Notes: a model not told the origin generated them from the letters alone. A DNA stretch of 64,000 nucleotides from Ideonella livida (GCF_010499455.1 NZ_JAAGOH010000002.1:186001-250000), one strand, 5' to 3'. Numbered from the stretch's first letter, positions 38,703-49,512 are shown. Numbers and translations: made by a program.

Positions 38703-39560
38703 TCATGCGGCGCGCCCATCCTTCTGTAATCCCGGAAAGTCGTCGCACTTTCCGGGGGTGGCATCGGCACCAGGCGGCTCCGTTTTGTAGGTGTCGCACC
38801 AGTCTGCGCGGGTTCCACCGTTCCGCCTCCACCGCTCCCAGCGTTCCGCCAAACTCCACTCGTGGTGTGCCTTGGGAACGTTACCTCCCGACGTACGCAG
38901 ATAGGGCCGAATTTCTGACAGGCTGGGCCACGCTCCAAGGCCTTCCGCGACGTGCTGCCGAATCCATGACTCAGCCGCCGTTGCACCCCATCCAACATGC
39001 GAACCAACCTCTTCAAAGAGGCCCTTATCTATGGGTCGATCAAGATCCGCAGCAAGCAACCCGATAGCAATTTCATAAGCCTTAGGGGCCAACTGTTTCC
39101 GCGCCTTGACTCCGGCTTGGTTGGTGCCCGCCGGTATAGCGGGGCCAAACACTGCATCCCACGATTTCGCATCACCAACGGCTACCCGCTGATACCGAGC
39201 TACAAAAGCGGACGCCAACCATCCAGGCACCGGTAAGCCGTGCGCTACACAAGCAGCAACAGCCTCAAGGACAGCCCCACCGTCCCCGCACATCACCTCT
39301 AACCGCAAGGCCAACGCTCGACGGGCAGCAAGCTCCCGGGCAAGTCCCCAGGCTGCCAATGGATAAGTATCTAAAAGCATGCCCGCTTGATCATGTAGCG
39401 CATTCAAAGCGGCAACGTCTTCCGCTGATAGCTGGGCACCACTAGCCTCCCGTTCCTGTAGCTCTGCCAGTCGCCAAAAGTCGCACTGAAGAGGCGGCGG
39501 GGAGTCACCCAGACCACAGACAACTGCGCTCAGCACCCGAGCCCTATCCATTTCCCGCAT
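38703..39560 (-). CDS. Hypothetical element protein, 285 residues
   Basis: I cannot assign a family. The product is soluble and mostly helical, with LSAEDVAALNALHDQAGMLL in its first third, then GLPVPGWLASAFVARYQRV and a C-terminal tryptophan-rich segment (EWSLAERWERWRRNGG). AT-richer, less biased codons than neighbouring chromosomal genes are visible, consistent with acquired DNA. It overlaps the small gene upstream by a few bases and lies 45 bp before the AlpA gene. Start could be 39551. It is the largest unknown of the element and a candidate cargo gene. Confidence 0.7.
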   Translation of the reverse strand: MREMDRARVLSAVVCGLGDSPPPLQCDFWRLAELQEREASGAQLSAEDVAALNALHDQAGMLLDTYPLAAWGLARELAARRALALRLEVMCGDGGAVLEAVAACVAHGLPVPGWLASAFVARYQRVAVGDAKSWDAVFGPAIPAGTNQAGVKARKQLAPKAYEIAIGLLAADLDRPIDKGLFEEVGSHVGWGATAAESWIRQHVAEGLGAWPSLSEIRPYLRTSGGNVPKAHHEWSLAERWERWRRNGGTRADWCDTYKTEPPGADATPGKCDDFPGLQKDGRAA

Positions 39561-39768
39561 GTCGCCCGCTATTTCCTAGGTTCACAAGCTCCCGCCCAAT
39601 AAGGATGCACCGTGCCACCCTGCGGGGGCGGGATGCTGGCAAGGGATCAGCAAGCCAGGGCACGGCGCCGGTGAACTGTACGGCCTTGCACTCCAAAGCC
39701 CGGCAAAGGCGCATGACATGAGGCCCCACTACAGCCCCGCCAGTGCAAACGTCTGGACGCGCCGGCAT
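39544..39768 (-). CDS. Small hypothetical element protein
   Basis: A 74-residue product, MPARPDVCTGG..., with a middle stretch VMRLCRALECKAVQFTG and basic C-terminus. Its 3' end overlaps the start of the 285-residue gene, which supports it as the first gene of that minus-strand operon. No domain is recognised and a chance frame is possible. Confidence 0.4.
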   Translation of the reverse strand: MPARPDVCTGGAVVGPHVMRLCRALECKAVQFTGAVPWLADPLPASRPRRVARCILIGRELVNLGNSGRHAGNG

Positions 39769-40060
39769 TGGGGCGCCGGGGGTGTTGCCATCGCGGCCAC
39801 TATCCAGGCAAGTGCACCAGGGTGCAGGCCAGGCTAGGCCATTCAACCCCCCCACCCCTAGAAACTCGCGCGCGCAAAAATCCAGCTACGCGGTCGGTCT
39901 CCCAGGTGGGACACCTAGAGATTCAGCCCCCCCCTACCCGGGCAGGCATGCCCACAACTGGCGCACTTCCAAGGGGATGCGCCAGGGCCCGCAGGCACGC
40001 AGCCCAGCAAGGGCCATGCCGCACGGCCCGTGGGCCAGCAAGGCAGGAGGCACAAGAGCC

Positions 40061-40192
40061 ATAGACAAAACCTATTAAACAAACCCCTCCCCCCCCGAAT
40101 TTCGGCATTTTGTGCACGGAGAGAAGACGGCGGTATGCGGAATATAGGGTTCTGACTTTTTAACCCCCCTCCCACCATAGGCAAAACCTATT
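40061..40192. repeat. Pair of CAAAACCTATT repeats in AT-rich DNA
   Basis: ATAGACAAAACCTAT at 40061-40075 and ATAGGCAAAACCTAT at 40177-40191; the second is a perfect ATAGG/CCTAT dyad. AATATAGGGT at 40141-40150 is repeated exactly near the left end at 31322-31331. The AT-richness suggests an unwinding region next to the iterons. Confidence 0.5.
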
Positions 40193-40305
40193 TTCTGGGG
40201 CGAATCGGGCTCTGAAGTCAGGCGCCCGACTGGTGCAAAGCACAGGCCAGACAGGGGGGCACCGGGAACAGAAGGAAGGGAAGGAAGGTCTCTCTCTCTT
40301 CTCTC

Positions 40306-40416
40306 TGTCCCCGTGTCCCCGCCCTGTCCCCGCCGCTGTCCCCGTCAGTCACTGGCGGCTAAGCCATTGATTCATATAGGATCAAGCCCTTCTGTCCCCG
40401 CCTGTCCCCGTGTCCA
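40306..40416. repeat. Right iteron-like cluster: six TGTCCCC copies
   Basis: Exact heptamers, all in the same orientation, at 40306, 40314, 40325, 40337, 40393 and 40403, with a degenerate seventh (TGTCCAC) at 40411. A 49-bp AT-richer spacer separates the first four from the last two. Together with the left cluster this would be a bipartite replication origin. Confidence 0.7.
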
Positions 40417-40825
40417 CGGCGGGGTGTGCACCTTCCAGGTTTTTGCCCTGTGTTGTTTCTGGTGCCTGCCCAGGCTTGCCCATGGCGCGAAGAGTGAACC
40501 CGCACCGCCCCCCGGCGGCCCGGCTGGACGTGCTGGCCCAGGGGCTGGCCAGCCTGCAGCGGCTGGGCCTGCAGGGCTTGCATGGGGGTCATGGGCTGGA
40601 CTGGGCTGTACGTTCATCCACCCCCTGGGCGCAGGCGCACCCCTGGGCCTGGCCCTGCCAGGCAGGCCAGAAGGACGAAGGCCCGGCAGGGCCGGGCCAG
40701 GGTGTGGAGTGGCAGGCGTGGTGCCCACTGCGGCCACCAGCGCCGCACCAGCGCCAGCACCAGGGCGGGCGGCTGGGCAGTTGCGTGGGCGGTTGGCTGG
40801 CTGGCAGCCTGCCCCGGTGCTGGGC

Positions 40826-42130
40826 TCAGGCCGCAGCGTTGCCGGGGCGCAGGGGCACCACGTCCGCCCCGCCCCGCTTGAGGCGGTCCAGGTAGTCGGC
40901 CCACGCTTGCATCATGGTGCGGCGCTGGTCCAAGAACTCGGTGCGGTTGTAGGCCCGGCCCAGGGCATCGGGCACCGCGTGGGCCAACTGGGCCTCTATC
41001 ACTTCAGGCGGAAAGTTCAGGCGCTCATGCAGCAGGGTGCGGGCCATGGCGCGCACCCCGTGCCCGCTCATCTCATCCTTGCCAAAGCCCATGCGGCGTA
41101 GGGCGGACAAGATGGCGTTGTCACTCAAGGGCCGCTCATCCGTGCGGGGGCTGGGAAAGCAGAAGCGGCCATGTCCGGTCAGGGGCTGCAGCTCCTGCAG
41201 CACCGCCACGGCCTGGAGGGACAGGGGCACCAGGTGGGGCGCACCTGTGGCCTTGCCGGTCAGGCTGCGTTTCATGCGGGCGGCTGGAATGGTCCAGGTG
41301 CTGGCGGTCAGGTCCATTTCTGCCCACTCTGCGGCGCGCAGCTCGCCGGGGCGCTGGAAGACCAGGGGCGCCAGGCGCAGGGCGGCCCGGGTAACGGCAT
41401 GGCCCCGGTAGTCGTCAAAGGCGCGCAGCAGCTCGCCCACGCGGCCGGGCTCGGTAATGGCGGCGTGGTGACTGGTGCGCACGGGTGGCAGGGCGTCCCG
41501 TAGGTCGGTGGTGGGGTCACGCTCACACCGGCCGGTAGCCACCCCGTAGCGGAAGACCTGGCCGGCGGCCTGCCGCACCCGGTGGGCGGTTTCCAGCGCG
41601 CCCCGCCCTTCCACACGCCGCAGGCAGGCCAGCACGTCAGGCGCCTTGATGGCGGCCAGGGGCAGGCGGCCCAGCCAGGGGAACAGGTCTTGTTCCAGGC
41701 GTATGCGGGTGCGCTCGGCATGGTTGGCGCTCACCTTGTGGCTGTGGACCCGCTCCAGCCATTCACGGGCCACTGGCTCGAAAGCATCCACCGGGGGCAG
41801 GCCTGCGGCTTCCCGCTTGGCCTCTTGGTGCTGGCGCTGGGCATCGGCCCTGGCTTGCTTGCGCACGTCGCTGGGGTCAACGCCCTGGCTCACCAGGGCG
41901 CGAGCCTCCTCAGCCTTGCGGCGGGCCAGGGCTAGGCCCGTGTCGGGGTAGGTGCCCAGGCTCAGGGTTTTTCGCACGCCTTGAACGCTGTAGTCCAGAC
42001 GCCAGCCGTGGGCGCCCCCTTTGACGAACAACAGCAGGTACAGGCCCGCGCCATCGCTCAGGCGCCTGCGGGAGTCGCCGGGCTTGATGTTGCGGATGGT
42101 GGTGTCACCGGGGATCAGCTCTCGGGCCAT
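40826..42130 (-). CDS. P4-type tyrosine integrase
   Basis: A 434-residue site-specific recombinase. The N-terminal arm-binding DUF4102-like domain (RRLSDGAGLYLLLF, GWRLDYSVQGVRKTLSLG) precedes a core-binding region and the catalytic domain with arginine near residue 260 in FQRPGELRAAEW, HGVRAMARTLLHE near 356 (histidine and second arginine) and the nucleophile tyrosine near 394 in GRAYNRTEF. This class integrates at tRNA and tmRNA 3' ends. It starts about 145 bp from the right att repeat, with arm-type sites overlapping its promoter region, so it may control its own expression. Confidence 0.96.
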   Translation of the reverse strand: MARELIPGDTTIRNIKPGDSRRRLSDGAGLYLLLFVKGGAHGWRLDYSVQGVRKTLSLGTYPDTGLALARRKAEEARALVSQGVDPSDVRKQARADAQRQHQEAKREAAGLPPVDAFEPVAREWLERVHSHKVSANHAERTRIRLEQDLFPWLGRLPLAAIKAPDVLACLRRVEGRGALETAHRVRQAAGQVFRYGVATGRCERDPTTDLRDALPPVRTSHHAAITEPGRVGELLRAFDDYRGHAVTRAALRLAPLVFQRPGELRAAEWAEMDLTASTWTIPAARMKRSLTGKATGAPHLVPLSLQAVAVLQELQPLTGHGRFCFPSPRTDERPLSDNAILSALRRMGFGKDEMSGHGVRAMARTLLHERLNFPPEVIEAQLAHAVPDALGRAYNRTEFLDQRRTMMQAWADYLDRLKRGGADVVPLRPGNAAA

Positions 42131-42133
42131 GGT

Positions 42134-42190
42134 GCAGTAACTCCAGGCATGCAGTAACCAGACGGGGGCGGTTACTGTAAAGGTTACTGC
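42134..42190. promoter_or_regulatory. Right integrase arm-type sites
   Basis: GCAGTAAC at 42134-42141 and 42151-42158 and, inverted, GTTACTG at 42171-42177 and 42183-42189. The second pair has the same 12-bp spacing as the pair at the left end. They sit between the integrase ATG and the att repeat, where integrase binding would also block its own promoter. Confidence 0.7.
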
Positions 42191-42234
42191 GGCAAGGCCT
42201 GGCAGCTAGCGGAAGACCGTGGACCACCACGGAC

Positions 42235-42273
42235 AAAAAAAAGGCCTAGAGGTTTGATTCTCTAAGCCTTTTT
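42235..42273 (-). terminator. Current ssrA terminator, carried by the element
   Basis: Arms 42238-42251 and 42260-42273 form a 14-bp stem with an 8-nt loop, followed on the minus strand by TTTTTTTT. The single mismatch on the plus strand becomes a G-U pair in minus-strand RNA, so the hairpin is functional in the ssrA direction. Its loop and flanks match the displaced terminator at 31055-31088. Confidence 0.85.
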
Positions 42274-42275
42274 GG

Positions 42276-42310
42276 ACTTCCACGGACTTCCGTGGAACTA
42301 GATGTGGTGG
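42276..42310. repeat. Right attachment repeat (att) of the element
   Basis: Identical to 31091-31125. Its last six bases (42305-42310) are the end of the tmRNA gene, and the dyad CCACGGA-CT-TCCGTGG is at 42280-42295. The insertion thus leaves the tmRNA sequence intact. Confidence 0.88.
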
Positions 42311-42675
42311 AGCCGGGGGGAATTGAACCCCCGTCCGCAAGCCATCGCCAGGTAGATCTACACGCTTAGCTGTCTGGTTTGAGTCTCATCTGCCCGACCG
42401 CGCAGCAGCACGCTGACAGGCAAACCAGCCACGAGATCTTGCCAACGGATGTGTGGCCCATCCGCCAGCCAGCCCATGTGAATGACCTCTCAGCGCTTGC
42501 CTTGCGGCTCACGCCCGGCCCATGGGCCAACCGTTGAGAGGCTCACCGGTGTTTAAGCGGCGAGGGCAAACTTTTCGTCGTTTGCAGTTACTTTGTTCCA
42601 GTGGTTTAACGAGCGGACTGGTGCTCGGCATGCCCTATCCCAACTCCGCACCCACGTCGAAACCAGGTCGGCCCC
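42305..42675 (-). ncRNA. ssrA: Transfer-messenger RNA (tmRNA)
   Basis: Rescues stalled ribosomes by trans-translation. On the minus strand the 5' end starts GGGGCC and pairs with GGCUCC before the CCA end, forming the acceptor stem; the T-arm GGACGGGGGTTCAATTCCCC is clear near the 3' end. The reading segment 42553-42585 encodes ANDEKFALAA followed by TAA. The length of about 371 nt is normal. It serves as the attachment gene of the adjacent element, which begins in its last six bases. Confidence 0.95.
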
Positions 42676-42691
42676 AGGAAAGCTCTTTAGT

Positions 42692-43378
42692 CTAAGCGAT
42701 TCCAAGCCAGCTGGCCAGGGCTTGGGGGCTGTCCACCAGGGCATCAGCCCCCCAGGCCACCGGCGGCTCACCGTCGCCCAGGTAGCCCCAGAGCGCCGCC
42801 ACGGTGGCCATGCCGGCAGCACGGCCGGCCTGCACATCTCGCAGGTCATCGCCCACGTAGAGCACCTGCGCAGGCGACACACCCAACTGCCGGGCCGCAT
42901 GCCACAGCGGCTCGGGGTGCGGCTTGGCGTGGGGCGTCGTGTCGCCACAGACCAGCACACCGGGCGCAGGCATCAAGGCCAGACCACGCACCAGGGGTTC
43001 TGCAAACCGCGTGGCCTTGTTGGTCACGACGCCCCAGGGCAGGCCCGCCGCCGCCAGGCCATCCAGCACCGCCTGGATACCAGGAAACAGGCCCGTCAAC
43101 CACAACATGCGTGCCTCGTAAAGGTCAAGGAACCGGTCGCGACGGGCCACGAAGTCCGCGTCCTGCGGCCGCAGGCCCAGCCCCCGCTCCAGCATGCCGC
43201 GAGCACCTGTGCCCACATACGGCCGCAGCAGGGCCTGGGCCAAGGGTGCAAGCCCCAGCTCGGCTCGCAGGTCATTGAGGGCGCCGGCCAGGTCCGGCGC
43301 ACTGTCCACCAGGGTGCCATCCAGGTCAAACAGCACGGCTTGCAGCGCGGGTGCGCCAGGGCGGTCGGGAGCGTCCAT
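42692..43378 (-). CDS. gph: Phosphoglycolate phosphatase (HAD family)
   Basis: Hydrolyses 2-phosphoglycolate from DNA repair or Rubisco side reactions. The 228-residue HAD protein has motif I FDLDGTLVDSAPD, motif II/III around VVTNKATRF and motif IV YVGDDLRDVQAGRAAG. The cap domain and neighbour ubiG match the gph-ubiG pair of Burkholderiales; another small HAD substrate such as the MupP/UbiG-linked sugar phosphates cannot be excluded. The start overlaps the ubiG stop (ATGA), showing coupling. It ends 16 bp before ssrA. Confidence 0.87.
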   Translation of the reverse strand: MDAPDRPGAPALQAVLFDLDGTLVDSAPDLAGALNDLRAELGLAPLAQALLRPYVGTGARGMLERGLGLRPQDADFVARRDRFLDLYEARMLWLTGLFPGIQAVLDGLAAAGLPWGVVTNKATRFAEPLVRGLALMPAPGVLVCGDTTPHAKPHPEPLWHAARQLGVSPAQVLYVGDDLRDVQAGRAAGMATVAALWGYLGDGEPPVAWGADALVDSPQALASWLGIA

Positions 43379-44073
43379 CACACCCGCCGGCAGGCCACCA
43401 GGTAATTGACACTGGCATCGGCGCTGAGCCGGTAGCGCTGGGTCAGCGGATTGAACTCCAGTCCGGCCATGGCAAAGGCCGCCAGCCCGGCCTGCCGCGC
43501 CTGCGCCGCGAGCTCCGCCGGGCGGATGAATCGCTGGTGGTCGTGGGTACCCTTGGGGATCATCTTGAGCACATGCTCCGCCCCGACGATGGCCAGGAGG
43601 TAGGACTTGAGGTTGCGGTTGAGCGTGGAGAAGAACACCGTGCCACCAGGCCGCACCAGCGTCGCACAGGCCTGCACCACGCTGGCGGGTTCGGGCACAT
43701 GCTCCAGCATCTCCATGCAGGTGACCACATCGAACTGGCCCGGCATCTCCTGCGCCAGGGCCTCGGCCGCCACCTCGCGGTAGTCCAGCTGCACGCCGGC
43801 CTCCATGGCGTGCAGCCGAGCCACTTTCAGCGGCTTGGGCGAGAGGTCGATGCCGGTCACCCGGGCGCCGGCCTGGGCCATCGACTCGGCCAAGATGCCA
43901 CCGCCACACCCGACGTCCAGCACCCGGGCGCCGGTGATCTGGGCCTGCTGGCGGATCCAGTCCAGCCGCAGGGGATTGATCTGATGCAGGGGCTTGAACT
44001 CCCCATCAGGATCCCACCAGCGGTGGGCGAGTTCGCCGAACTTGTCGAGTTCAGCCGCGTCGGCATTGAGCAT
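43378..44073 (-). CDS. ubiG: Ubiquinone biosynthesis O-methyltransferase
   Basis: SAM-dependent methyltransferase performing both O-methylations in ubiquinone synthesis. The 231-residue protein has motif [16 protein letters not shown], the characteristic N-terminal [20 protein letters not shown] and the LEHVPEP post-I segment. It is 4-bp coupled to gph. It acts at the inner-membrane Ubi complex. The quinone link fits the ubiquinol oxidase elsewhere in the window, but the genes are unrelated in position. Confidence 0.95.
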   Translation of the reverse strand: MLNADAAELDKFGELAHRWWDPDGEFKPLHQINPLRLDWIRQQAQITGARVLDVGCGGGILAESMAQAGARVTGIDLSPKPLKVARLHAMEAGVQLDYREVAAEALAQEMPGQFDVVTCMEMLEHVPEPASVVQACATLVRPGGTVFFSTLNRNLKSYLLAIVGAEHVLKMIPKGTHDHQRFIRPAELAAQARQAGLAAFAMAGLEFNPLTQRYRLSADASVNYLVACRRV

Positions 44074-44106
44074 GGCCAGTCCCGCTTGGGGCGTTGGAGT
44101 TGCATG

Positions 44107-44130
44107 AAAAAACCCCGCCGCAGCGGGGTT
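44107..44130 (-). terminator. Rho-independent terminator of the OmpA-family gene
   Basis: AACCCCGC (44111-44118) and GCGGGGTT (44123-44130) enclose a 4-nt loop, and the minus-strand RNA continues with a run of six U. It lies 26 bp after the OmpA-family stop and before ubiG. Confidence 0.9.
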
Positions 44131-44155
44131 CGGATGACAGCGCTGAGGCGTCAGG

Positions 44156-44890
44156 TCACTTCACGACGGTGCGGGTGCCCACCACCTCGATCTCGACGCG
44201 GCGATTCTTCGCCTTGCCTTCCTTCGTGCGGTTGTCGGCCTCAGGCTCCTTGGAACCCTTGCCTTCGGTGTAGACGCGGTTGCGCTCCACGCCCTTGGAC
44301 ACCAGGTACTCCTTGACGGCGTCGGCGCGACGCTGGGAGAGCTTCTGGTTGGCCGCTTCGTTGCCGTCGCTGTCGGTATGGCCGGTGATGATGATCACTT
44401 CCAGCGCCATGCCCTTGATCTTCGACACCAGGTCGTCCAGCTTGGCCTTGAACTCGGGCGCCAGCGTGGCACCACCCACGGCGAACAGGCCGTCACCCGC
44501 GAAGGAAACCTTCTCGGTGGCGGGCTTGGGCGCGGGCGGCGGAGCCGGAGGTGCCGGCGGAGCGGGCGGGGTGACCACAGGCGGAGCCACCACCACCGGA
44601 GCCGGCACCGGCGCGGCCACGGGGGCCGGCGCAGGAGCGGGCGCCGGGGCCGGAGCGGGCGCCGGGGCCGGAGCGGGGGCTGCCGCCGGCTTGGCCGGAG
44701 CGCCGCAACCCGCAGCAGCAGTGGCCGGGGTCCAGTTGGCATCGCGCCAGCAGTGCTCGGCGGTACCGTTCTTCCACACGGTGCCGTCGGCACCGCGCCA
44801 GTTGTCGATGGTCTGGGCCATGGCGCCCGACATCGGAGCCGCCAGGGCGGCAGCGGCGAACAACATCGCCACCTTGTTCATCTTCGTCAT
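44156..44890 (-). CDS. OmpA-family outer-membrane/peptidoglycan-binding protein
   Basis: A 244-residue protein with a signal peptide (cleavage after AMA, near residue 25), a short tryptophan-containing N-domain ([16 protein letters not shown]), a Pro-Ala repeat linker (about residues 66-110) and a C-terminal OmpA peptidoglycan-binding domain ([19 protein letters not shown], then [14 protein letters not shown]). An AGGAGA lies 5 bases before the ATG at 44890, which fixes the start. There is no eight-strand barrel, so it resembles the short OmpA-like proteins located before gyrA in Burkholderiales. It anchors the outer membrane to the wall. Confidence 0.9.
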   Translation of the reverse strand: MTKMNKVAMLFAAAALAAPMSGAMAQTIDNWRGADGTVWKNGTAEHCWRDANWTPATAAAGCGAPAKPAAAPAPAPAPAPAPAPAPAPAPVAAPVPAPVVVAPPVVTPPAPPAPPAPPPAPKPATEKVSFAGDGLFAVGGATLAPEFKAKLDDLVSKIKGMALEVIIITGHTDSDGNEAANQKLSQRRADAVKEYLVSKGVERNRVYTEGKGSKEPEADNRTKEGKAKNRRVEIEVVGTRTVVK

Positions 44891-45228
44891 GATTCTCCTC
44901 ACGGATGGACCGTACTCACCTGCGTCGATCCCGGCCAAGGGGGCGCCGGGTCTGCGAACCAGTCTGTCGAGGTCAGACCAATGGCAAAAAGATTCTGCCA
45001 TAGCGCCCCGGACGGCCAGATTGTGTTGCGATGGAGCAGTTTCGCGTGGTTTTCTGTTGCAGTGTTGATACAGGCATAAGCCCTTAGAATCCGAACTTTT
45101 GCCAGAAGTTTTGGCACCCGTGTGACAGTCAGCCCGTGGCGCGCGCGCCACGGGCGGGTGATCGTCGGGACCAGGTGCGGCCCAGCCCGGGCACACCACT
45201 TCGGCACAGGCAGAGACCGCTCTCCTCC
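44891..45228. promoter_or_regulatory. Divergent intergenic region, OmpA-family gene / gyrA
   Basis: No gene is supported in these 338 bp. It must hold both promoters. A TGCCA-N7-TGGCA dyad is at 45100-45116 and the string TTGATA occurs at 45065, with TAGAAT at 45085, but the spacing is too short for a confident sigma-70 promoter. Confidence 0.35.
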
Positions 45229-47867
<2,639 letters not shown>

Positions 47868-47871
<4 letters not shown>

Positions 47872-48407
47872 CCCGTGCCCTGACCTCCCTCGTGCTGGCC
47901 CTCACGCTGGCCGGTGTCGCGCCGCTGGCGCAGGCCGACGCCCGCAAGGAGCTGGCCCAGAAGGCGGTGCAGCTGCACACCCAGGCCTACGAAAACGTGG
48001 CCAAGATGCTGGTGGTGCAAGTGATGCAGCCCATCGTCAGCGGCGTGGGACAGGCCCTGCAGCGCCTGCCGGCCGAACGGCGGGACGCCGTGGGCAAGGA
48101 ACTGCAGCCGGAGGTCAAGAAGTTCCAGGATGAACTGGATGCGCTGCTCAGGGACCGGGCACAGAAGCTGGCGCCGGCGGTGCTGCAACCGATGTTCGAG
48201 AGCAAGTTCACCGAGGAGGAGCTTCGACAGCTCATCGCCTGGCTGGAGTCCCCGACCTCGCGCAAGTACGCCGCCGTGGGCGCCGAGATGAGCGCCGCCC
48301 TGCAGCAGAAGGTGGTGGGAGAGACCAAGGCCCAGGTCGACCCCAAGATCAAGGCGCTGCAAGACAGCCTGGCCGCCAAGCTCAAGGCCGCCGCCGAGAA
48401 GAAGTGA
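47868..48407 (+). CDS. DUF2059-like periplasmic protein
   Basis: A 179-residue protein with a signal peptide ([13 protein letters not shown]) and an all-helical DUF2059-like domain: [33 protein letters not shown]. Its start overlaps the gyrA stop (ATGA), and serC follows 7 bp later, so it is embedded in the gyrA-serC run. Its function is unknown; family members occur at exactly this place in many Burkholderiales. Charged C-terminal helix ends in KAAAEKK. Confidence 0.82.
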
Positions 48408-48414
48408 GCCCCTC

Positions 48415-49512
48415 ATGAGCCAGCGTCCCTTCAATTTTTCGGCCGGCCCGGCCGTGCTGCCCGAGTCGGTGCTGCGCACCGCCGCCGCCGAGATGCTCGA
48501 CTGGCACGGCAGCGGCATGGGCGTGATGGAGATGAGCCACCGCGGCAAGGAGTTCCAGTCCATCCACGCCCAGGCCCTGGCCACCGTGCGTGAGCTGCTG
48601 CAGGTGCCCTCGGAATTCCACATCCTGTTCATGCAGGGCGGCGGCCTGGGCGAGAACGCCATCGTGCCGCTGAACCTCTCTGGCGGCGGCGCGGTGGACG
48701 TGGTGGTCACCGGCGCCTGGAGCCAGAAGTCGCTCAAGGAGGCGGGCCGCTACGCGCAGGCCCGCGTCGCCGCCAGCGGCGAGGCCGGTGGCTTCCGGGA
48801 CATCCCGGACCCGCGGAACTGGCAGCTGCGCACAGAGGCCGCCTATGTGCACCTGTGCAGCAACGAGACCATCCACGGTGTGGAGTTCCACACCCTGCCC
48901 GACCTGCGTGCCCTGGGCTGCGATGCACCGCTGGTGATCGACTGCTCCTCGCACATCCTCTCCCGCGCCATCGACTGGTCCCGCGTGGGCCTGGCCTTCG
49001 CCGGTGCCCAGAAGAACATCGGCCCGGCCGGCGTGACGCTGGTCTTCGTGCGCGAAGACCTGCTCGACCGCGCCCTGCCCCTCTGCCCCTCGGCCTTCAA
49101 TTACCGCACCGTGGCCGACAACGGCTCCATGTTCAACACCCCCCCGACCTACGGCATCTACATCGCCGGGCTGGTGTTTGACTGGATCCGCGACCAGGGT
49201 GGTGTGGCCGAGATGGAGCGCCGCGCCATCGAGAAGGCAGGCCTGCTGTATGCAGCGCTGGACGGCAGTGGCGGCTTCTACCGCAACGAGGTGGCCGCCC
49301 CCGCCCGCTCGCGGATGAACATACCCTTCTTCCTGGCCGATCCGGCCTTGAACGAGACTTTCCTGGCCGGCGCCAAGGAGCGCGGCCTGCTGCAGCTCAA
49401 GGGCCACAAGTCCGTGGGCGGCATGCGTGCCTCCCTCTACAACGCCATGCCCCTGGACGGTGTCCGGGCGCTGGTGGACTACCTGCAGGACTTCGCCCAC
49501 CGCCATGGCTGA
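48415..49512 (+). CDS. serC: Phosphoserine aminotransferase
   Basis: PLP enzyme for serine synthesis (3-phosphohydroxypyruvate to phosphoserine) and, in pyridoxal synthesis, its homologue step. The 365-residue protein begins with [15 protein letters not shown] and has [14 protein letters not shown] and the Schiff-base lysine in [15 protein letters not shown]. The end overlaps pheA by 8 bp. Gene order serC-pheA-tyrA-aroA is a classical supraoperon linking serine and aromatic amino acids. Confidence 0.97.
   Translation: MSQRPFNFSAGPAVLPESVLRTAAAEMLDWHGSGMGVMEMSHRGKEFQSIHAQALATVRELLQVPSEFHILFMQGGGLGENAIVPLNLSGGGAVDVVVTGAWSQKSLKEAGRYAQARVAASGEAGGFRDIPDPRNWQLRTEAAYVHLCSNETIHGVEFHTLPDLRALGCDAPLVIDCSSHILSRAIDWSRVGLAFAGAQKNIGPAGVTLVFVREDLLDRALPLCPSAFNYRTVADNGSMFNTPPTYGIYIAGLVFDWIRDQGGVAEMERRAIEKAGLLYAALDGSGGFYRNEVAAPARSRMNIPFFLADPALNETFLAGAKERGLLQLKGHKSVGGMRASLYNAMPLDGVRALVDYLQDFAHRHG

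Larger units (their letters stand above)
39769..40825. other. Gene-poor region: AT-rich patch, iterons and low-complexity DNA
   Basis: These 1,057 bp hold no gene I can support. From 40056 to 40200 the DNA is unusually AT-rich, with C-tracts, two ATAG-CAAAACCTATT repeats, and AATTTCGGCATTTTGTGCAC (from 40098) resembling the left-end module. A CT-rich tract at 40288-40305 leads into the TGTCCCC cluster. The stretch 40417-40825 is GC-rich and repetitive, with an open frame from 40482 on the plus strand that lacks recognisable features. Confidence 0.6.
31091..42310. mobile_element. Integrated satellite-like element in the 3' end of ssrA
   Basis: An 11.2-kb island bounded by identical 35-bp direct repeats. 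It carries at one end a P4-type tyrosine integrase reading away from the tmRNA gene, and within it a serine recombinase, a toxin-antitoxin pair, a large primase-helicase, an AlpA regulator and several unknown genes. Iteron-like clusters lie near both ends. No capsid, tail, packaging, relaxase or conjugation gene is visible, so it depends on a helper for transfer if it moves. Nearly all genes except the serine recombinase are on the minus strand. GC content is similar to the host by eye. Confidence 0.88.

Noticed and set aside
40482-40895. Plus-strand open frame starting MARRVNPHRPP
   Set aside because: It overlaps the integrase 3' end on the opposite strand and is made of low-complexity Gly/Trp/Pro-rich sequence with no domain; support is too weak to list as a gene.
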